Assembly (NCBI GenBank): GCA_035651955.1
Contig: DASRES010000063.1
Span: 1 to 34,912 of the forward strand
Direction of reading: 5' to 3'
DNA from: Acidimicrobiia bacterium
Lineage (GTDB): Bacteria > Actinomycetota > Acidimicrobiia > IMCC26256 > JAMXLJ01
Length of the DNA stretch: 34,912 nucleotides
How positions within the stretch are numbered: position 1 is the first letter of the stretch; the number at the start of each line of letters is the position of its first letter. The translations under genes and the position numbers were made by a program. The notes under the pieces were generated by a model, which saw only the letters and a list, made by a program, of their open reading frames with translations, was not told where the DNA came from and ran no database searches. Positions 32,176-34,912 of this stretch are shown here, piece by piece.

Positions 32176-32805
32176 TCAGGCGCCTCCTCCGGCGCGCAGG
32201 TGCCCGACGATGACGCGCAGCTGCTCGGCGAAACGGGTGCGGAACTCGTCCGAGTCGGCCGCCACGCCGCACAAGCGCTCGATGTGCTGGGGCATCACCG
32301 CGGGCGCCGCCGTCGCGCCCATCACCGCGACGAGCAGGTACGCGGGATCGATGTCGCCGGCCAGCTCGCCCGCGGCCTGGCGCTCCCGCAGGGCGACGAC
32401 CTCGGGTGCCTCGCCGTCCACGGTCGGCTGCTCCACCGCCGGCCCGCCCGCGGTCAGCCCCTCCCACACGAACATGCGGAGAAGATCGGGCGAGTCCAGG
32501 GTCGCGTCGACGTACGCGGCGACGAACTCTGGCAACGGCAGCTCCCGGCCCTCGATCCCGGCCTCCCGCGCGTGCCAGCGGTCGAGGATCTCGCGGTACA
32601 GGCCCTCCTTGCCGCCGAAGTAGTACGAGATGAGCTGCGCGTTGACGCCGGCGCGCTCGGCGATCCCCCGCACGCGGGCGCCCGCATAGCCCTTCGCCGC
32701 GAACTCGGCCAGCGCCGCCTCGACGATCCGCTCGCGTGTCCGCTCGGCGTCACGACGCCGGGCGTCGGGCTCGGGTGCGCGCCGCGGTGACGACTTCTCC
32801 ATCAT
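32176..32805 (-). CDS. TetR-family transcriptional regulator
   Basis: The 209-residue repressor has an N-terminal helix-turn-helix domain: ERTRERIVEAALAEFAAKGYAGARVRGIAERAGVNAQLISYYFGGKEGLY spans the recognition region (helix GVNAQLISYYF), followed by a ligand-binding domain of TetR_C type. It is divergent from a DrrAB-like exporter and most likely represses it until a drug or metabolite binds. The ATG at 32805 (or 32802) was chosen because the stretch up to an ATG at 32844 has A/T-rich third positions, unlike the rest of the gene. However, a TATCAT box eight bases before 32844 would suit a leaderless start there. Confidence 0.85.
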   Translation of the reverse strand: MMEKSSPRRAPEPDARRRDAERTRERIVEAALAEFAAKGYAGARVRGIAERAGVNAQLISYYFGGKEGLYREILDRWHAREAGIEGRELPLPEFVAAYVDATLDSPDLLRMFVWEGLTAGGPAVEQPTVDGEAPEVVALRERQAAGELAGDIDPAYLLVAVMGATAAPAVMPQHIERLCGVAADSDEFRTRFAEQLRVIVGHLRAGGGA

Positions 32806-32818
32806 GTGAGTAACTTTC

Positions 32819-32860
32819 TCATTCGTTTGCTTGACTTTCGTCATTCGGATGAATGATACT
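32819..32860. promoter_or_regulatory. Divergent promoter with TetR operator
   Basis: On the plus strand TTGACT (32831-32836) and GATACT (32855-32860) are 18 bases apart and form a good promoter for the exporter. The inverted repeat TCATTC-GGAT-GAATGA (32841-32856) fills the spacer and reaches the -10, and another TCATTCG half-site lies at 32819-32825, 22 bases (two helical turns) away. On the minus strand TATCAT (32858-32853) overlaps the same -10. Binding of the regulator here would block both genes. Confidence 0.7.
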
Positions 32861-32900
32861 GCGGCGGTCCACCCCAGCCCGCGACCCGGGAGCCACCACG

Positions 32901-33854
32901 ATGACCGCGATCGTCGAGGCCCGCGGCCTCACCAAGCACTACGGCAAGACGCGCGCCCTCGACGGGCTCGACCTCGTCGCGCACCGCGGCCGCGTCGCCG
33001 CGGTGCTGGGCCCGAACGGCGCCGGCAAGACGACCTTCGTGCGAGCCGTCGCGACGCTCGTACGGCCCGACGGCGGCTCGCTGCACGTCGCCGGGATCGA
33101 CGCCGGCCGTGACCCCGCGGCCGTCCGCCGCGTCATCGGCCTCGCCGGGCAGTACGCCGCGGTCGAGGAGGCGATGACCGGCCGCGAGAACCTCGAGATG
33201 GTGGGCCGCCTGTTCGGCCTCGACCGTCGCGCGGCACGACGCGCCGCGGCGTCGGTCCTCGATCAGCTGGGGCTGAGCGCCGACGCCGACCGTCTCGTAC
33301 GCACGTACTCGGGCGGCATGCGCCGCCGCCTCGACCTCGGTGCGAGCCTCGTCGGCTCGCCTCGGCTCCTGCTGCTGGACGAGCCGACGACCGGCCTCGA
33401 CCCACGGAGCCGCATCGCGCTGTGGGACGCGATCCGCGCGCTCGTCGCCGCGGGCACCGACGTCGTGCTGACGACGCAGTACCTCGACGAGGCCGATCAG
33501 CTCGCGAGCGACATCGTGATCGTCGACCGCGGTCGGGTCATCGCGTCCGGAACGCCGAGCGAGCTGAAGGCACGAGCAGGTCGCGACGTCGTCGAGATCC
33601 ACGTGCGCGACGCCGACTCCGTACCTCGCGTCGCCGACGGGCTCCGTCCGCTCGATCCCGACCCGCGGGTCGACGTCGCGACACGCCGCGTCGCGATCGG
33701 CGTCGACGACGGGACGGCGCGGCTGATGGAGGTCGTCCGGGTGCTCGACCTGCTCGGCGTGGCGGTCGACGACGTCGCGCTGCGACGGCCGACGCTCGAC
33801 GAGGTGTTCCTGACGCTCACCGGCCAGCCCGTCTCGGACGCGGACGCGGCCTGA
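32901..33854 (+). CDS. Drug-efflux ABC transporter ATPase (DrrA-like)
   Basis: This 317-residue ATPase powers a two-gene export pump of the daunorubicin-resistance type. Walker A is GPNGAGKTT (from 37), the Q-loop is GLAGQYAAVEEAMTGRENL, the signature is TYSGGMRRRLDLG, Walker B is LLLLDEPTTGLDP, and the switch region is TTQYLDEADQLA (Gln in place of the usual His). GQYAAVEE and TTQYLDEAD are characteristic of DrrA-type proteins. The C-terminal extension ends with RRPTLDEVFLTLTG, also family-typical. The ATG at 32901 has GGGAG eight bases upstream and was preferred over the ATG at 32853, which lies in the promoter. The permease gene follows after 43 bases. Confidence 0.9.
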   Translation: MTAIVEARGLTKHYGKTRALDGLDLVAHRGRVAAVLGPNGAGKTTFVRAVATLVRPDGGSLHVAGIDAGRDPAAVRRVIGLAGQYAAVEEAMTGRENLEMVGRLFGLDRRAARRAAASVLDQLGLSADADRLVRTYSGGMRRRLDLGASLVGSPRLLLLDEPTTGLDPRSRIALWDAIRALVAAGTDVVLTTQYLDEADQLASDIVIVDRGRVIASGTPSELKARAGRDVVEIHVRDADSVPRVADGLRPLDPDPRVDVATRRVAIGVDDGTARLMEVVRVLDLLGVAVDDVALRRPTLDEVFLTLTGQPVSDADAA

Positions 33855-33897
33855 ACCGACCGGCGACCCCGCAACGACCAGAGGAAGGAAGAACACG

Positions 33898-34731
33898 ATG
33901 ACCGCAACCGTCACCGCCCCGCCCGAGCTGCGCGACGAGCGCCGGGCGCGACCCGACGCCGGTCTCCTCTCGAGCAGCGTTGCGGTCGCGCGGCGGACCG
34001 TGCGAAGGTTCGTGCGGACGCCGCAGCTGCTCGTGATGAGCACCGTCCAGGGCGCGCTGTTCCTCCTGATCTTCCGCTACGTGTTCGGCGGCGCGATCAG
34101 CACCGGCGGCGTTCCCTACGTCGACTTCCTCGTCCCGGGGTTCGTCACGACGACGATCCTGTTCGCGGGCAGCGGCGCCACGGCGGGCGTGGCGGAGGAC
34201 GCCGAGCACGGCTTCTCGGACCGGTTGCGCTCGCTGCCGATCCCGCGCTCGGCCGCGGTGCTCGGCCGCGCGCTCGCGGACACCGCGTTGCTGGCGTGGA
34301 GCCTCGCGGTCACGACCGCGATCGGGTTCGCGGTCGGGTTCCGGCTGCACACGGACGTGCCCCACGCGCTCCTCGCATTCGGCCTGTGCATCGTGTTCGG
34401 GTTCGCGTTCGAGTGGATGTTCGTCACGATGGGGCTCGTGTCCGGCAGCGCGCAGGCGGCACAGGGCATGGCCATGCTCGTCTTCCCGCTGACGTTCGTG
34501 TCGAGCGCGTACGTCCCGGTGTCGACGATGCCGTCCTGGATGCGTCCGATCGCGGACCACCAGCCGATCACCGTCATGGTCGACGCGGTCCGGTGCCTGG
34601 TCGGCGGCCGGCGCGTCGAGGCGCTGCTGCACCACTCGGCCGGCCACGACGTCGTCGTCTCGTTGCTGTGGAGCGCCGTGATCGTGGCCGTCTTCGCGCC
34701 GCTCGCGATCGCGCGGTTCGCCCGCCGGTAG
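33898..34731 (+). CDS. Drug-efflux ABC-2 permease (DrrB-like)
   Basis: The 277-residue membrane partner of the ATPase has about six hydrophobic segments. Family-like parts are VARRTVRRFVRTPQLLVMS before the first segment, VPYVDFLVPGFVTTTILF, the coupling region AEHGFSDRLRSLPIPRSAAVLGRA (read as several short blocks), and FPLTFVSSAYVPVSTMPSWM before the last helices. The start is certain: a strong GAGGAAGGAAG lies 6 bases before the ATG. It forms an operon with the ATPase under the TetR-controlled promoter. It should export a hydrophobic compound, but the substrate is unknown. There is no visible functional link with the polysaccharide genes. Confidence 0.9.
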   Translation: MTATVTAPPELRDERRARPDAGLLSSSVAVARRTVRRFVRTPQLLVMSTVQGALFLLIFRYVFGGAISTGGVPYVDFLVPGFVTTTILFAGSGATAGVAEDAEHGFSDRLRSLPIPRSAAVLGRALADTALLAWSLAVTTAIGFAVGFRLHTDVPHALLAFGLCIVFGFAFEWMFVTMGLVSGSAQAAQGMAMLVFPLTFVSSAYVPVSTMPSWMRPIADHQPITVMVDAVRCLVGGRRVEALLHHSAGHDVVVSLLWSAVIVAVFAPLAIARFARR

Positions 34732-34758
34732 CGAGTGGGATGGGAGACGGACGCGAAC

Positions 34759-34790
34759 CGAGCCGGCGCCCGGATCACGCGCCGGGCTCG
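34759..34790. terminator. Hairpin at the convergent end of the exporter and LuxR genes
   Basis: CGAGCCGGCGC (34759-34769) pairs with GCGCCGGGCTCG (34779-34790) with one bulged base, around a nine-base loop. The loop holds the stop codon of the LuxR gene, and the second arm is coding. It begins 27 bases past the permease stop. It is a candidate terminator for the exporter operon, and for the LuxR gene in the other direction. Confidence 0.45.
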
Positions 34791-34912
34791 CGCGCGAACT
34801 CCGGATCCGTCGCGACGAGACGCACCAGCTCCGCACGCGAGCGGATCCCGAGCGTCTGGTAGACCCGCACGAGGTGCTGCTCGACGGTGCGCGGGCTCAG
34901 GAACAGCGCGGC
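34775..34912 (-). CDS. LuxR-family regulator, C-terminal helix-turn-helix (5' end outside window)
   Basis: Only the last 45 residues are in the window. They read as the second half of a LuxR/GerE DNA-binding domain: LFLSPRTVEQHLVRVYQTLG, then IRSRAELVRLVATD and a short tail, with stop TGA at 34777-34775. SPRTVEQHL is the recognition helix in the common form S-x-R-T-V-x-x-H-L. The full protein could be a response regulator, a LAL/MalT-type regulator or another architecture; the N-terminal part is needed to tell. It converges on the exporter permease gene, with 43 bases between stops. Confidence 0.85.
   Translation of the reverse strand, partial: AALFLSPRTVEQHLVRVYQTLGIRSRAELVRLVATDPEFAREPGA

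Noticed and set aside
32853-32900. Upstream ATG at 32853 as the start of the exporter ATPase
   Set aside because: It would lie within the operator and -10 box, lacks a Shine-Dalgarno site and adds 16 residues with no family match. The ATG at 32901 has GGGAG at good spacing and begins the conserved domain.
1-34912. Transposase, integrase, tRNA, rRNA or CRISPR signals marking the locus as a recent insertion
   Set aside because: None was seen in reading either strand. Base composition looks even apart from short promoter gaps, so transfer of the locus cannot be argued from this window.

Overview
The window is one dense, very GC-rich block of DNA (third codon positions are almost all G or C) with 30 protein genes, two of them cut by the window edges. 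The features point to an actinobacterium: frequent GTG starts, gene starts placed directly behind TANNNT boxes as in leaderless mRNAs, a fused Wzz/tyrosine-kinase protein, and many GT-C type membrane glycosyltransferases. Acidimicrobiia is a plausible class, but nothing here proves it. I see no rRNA, tRNA, CRISPR array or insertion sequence.

About 31 kb is a locus for making and exporting a cell-surface polysaccharide. Left part (485-12565, minus strand): a run of tightly packed genes, read right to left. These are polysaccharide deacetylase, GT4 glycosyltransferase and GNAT acyltransferase; then a second deacetylase, a GT4 glycosyltransferase, a PglC/WcaJ-like priming sugar-phosphate transferase, a NodU/CmcH-type carbamoyltransferase and a DegT-type aminotransferase; then a PglF/CapD-like nucleotide-sugar 4,6-dehydratase and a GT-C membrane glycosyltransferase. 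Middle (12654-20177, plus strand): two paralogous GT2 enzymes around a GT4 enzyme, a second GT4 enzyme, a large exported dimethylformamidase-like protein with a DUF4082 domain, and a methyltransferase. Then (20144-25660, minus strand): a sulfotransferase-like/GT2 fusion, the Wzt and Wzm halves of a polysaccharide ABC exporter, and another polytopic membrane protein. Then (25899-29509, plus strand): a Wzz/BY-kinase and a Wzy-like membrane protein. Finally come a UDP-HexNAc 6-dehydrogenase (29506-30807, minus), a tiny putative lipoprotein (30915-31163, plus) and a sugar-nucleotide epimerase (31176-32108, minus).

Read together, the genes can supply an amino-deoxy sugar (dehydratase, aminotransferase, acyltransferase) and a uronic acid sugar (dehydrogenase, epimerase). 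They can prime a lipid carrier, extend it with at least six glycosyltransferases, and decorate it by carbamoylation, methylation, deacetylation and possibly sulfation. Parts of both an ABC-dependent exporter and a Wzz/Wzy system are present, but no Wzx flippase is seen, so the export route is open.

The right end (32176-34912) is a separate module: a TetR regulator divergent from a DrrAB-type drug-efflux ABC transporter, with a clear operator and promoter between them, followed by the 3' end of a LuxR-type regulator. Structural details worth attention are nine 4-base stop/start overlaps, three convergent junctions built as hairpins, a convergent pair sharing a CTAG as both stops, and divergent leaderless promoters.
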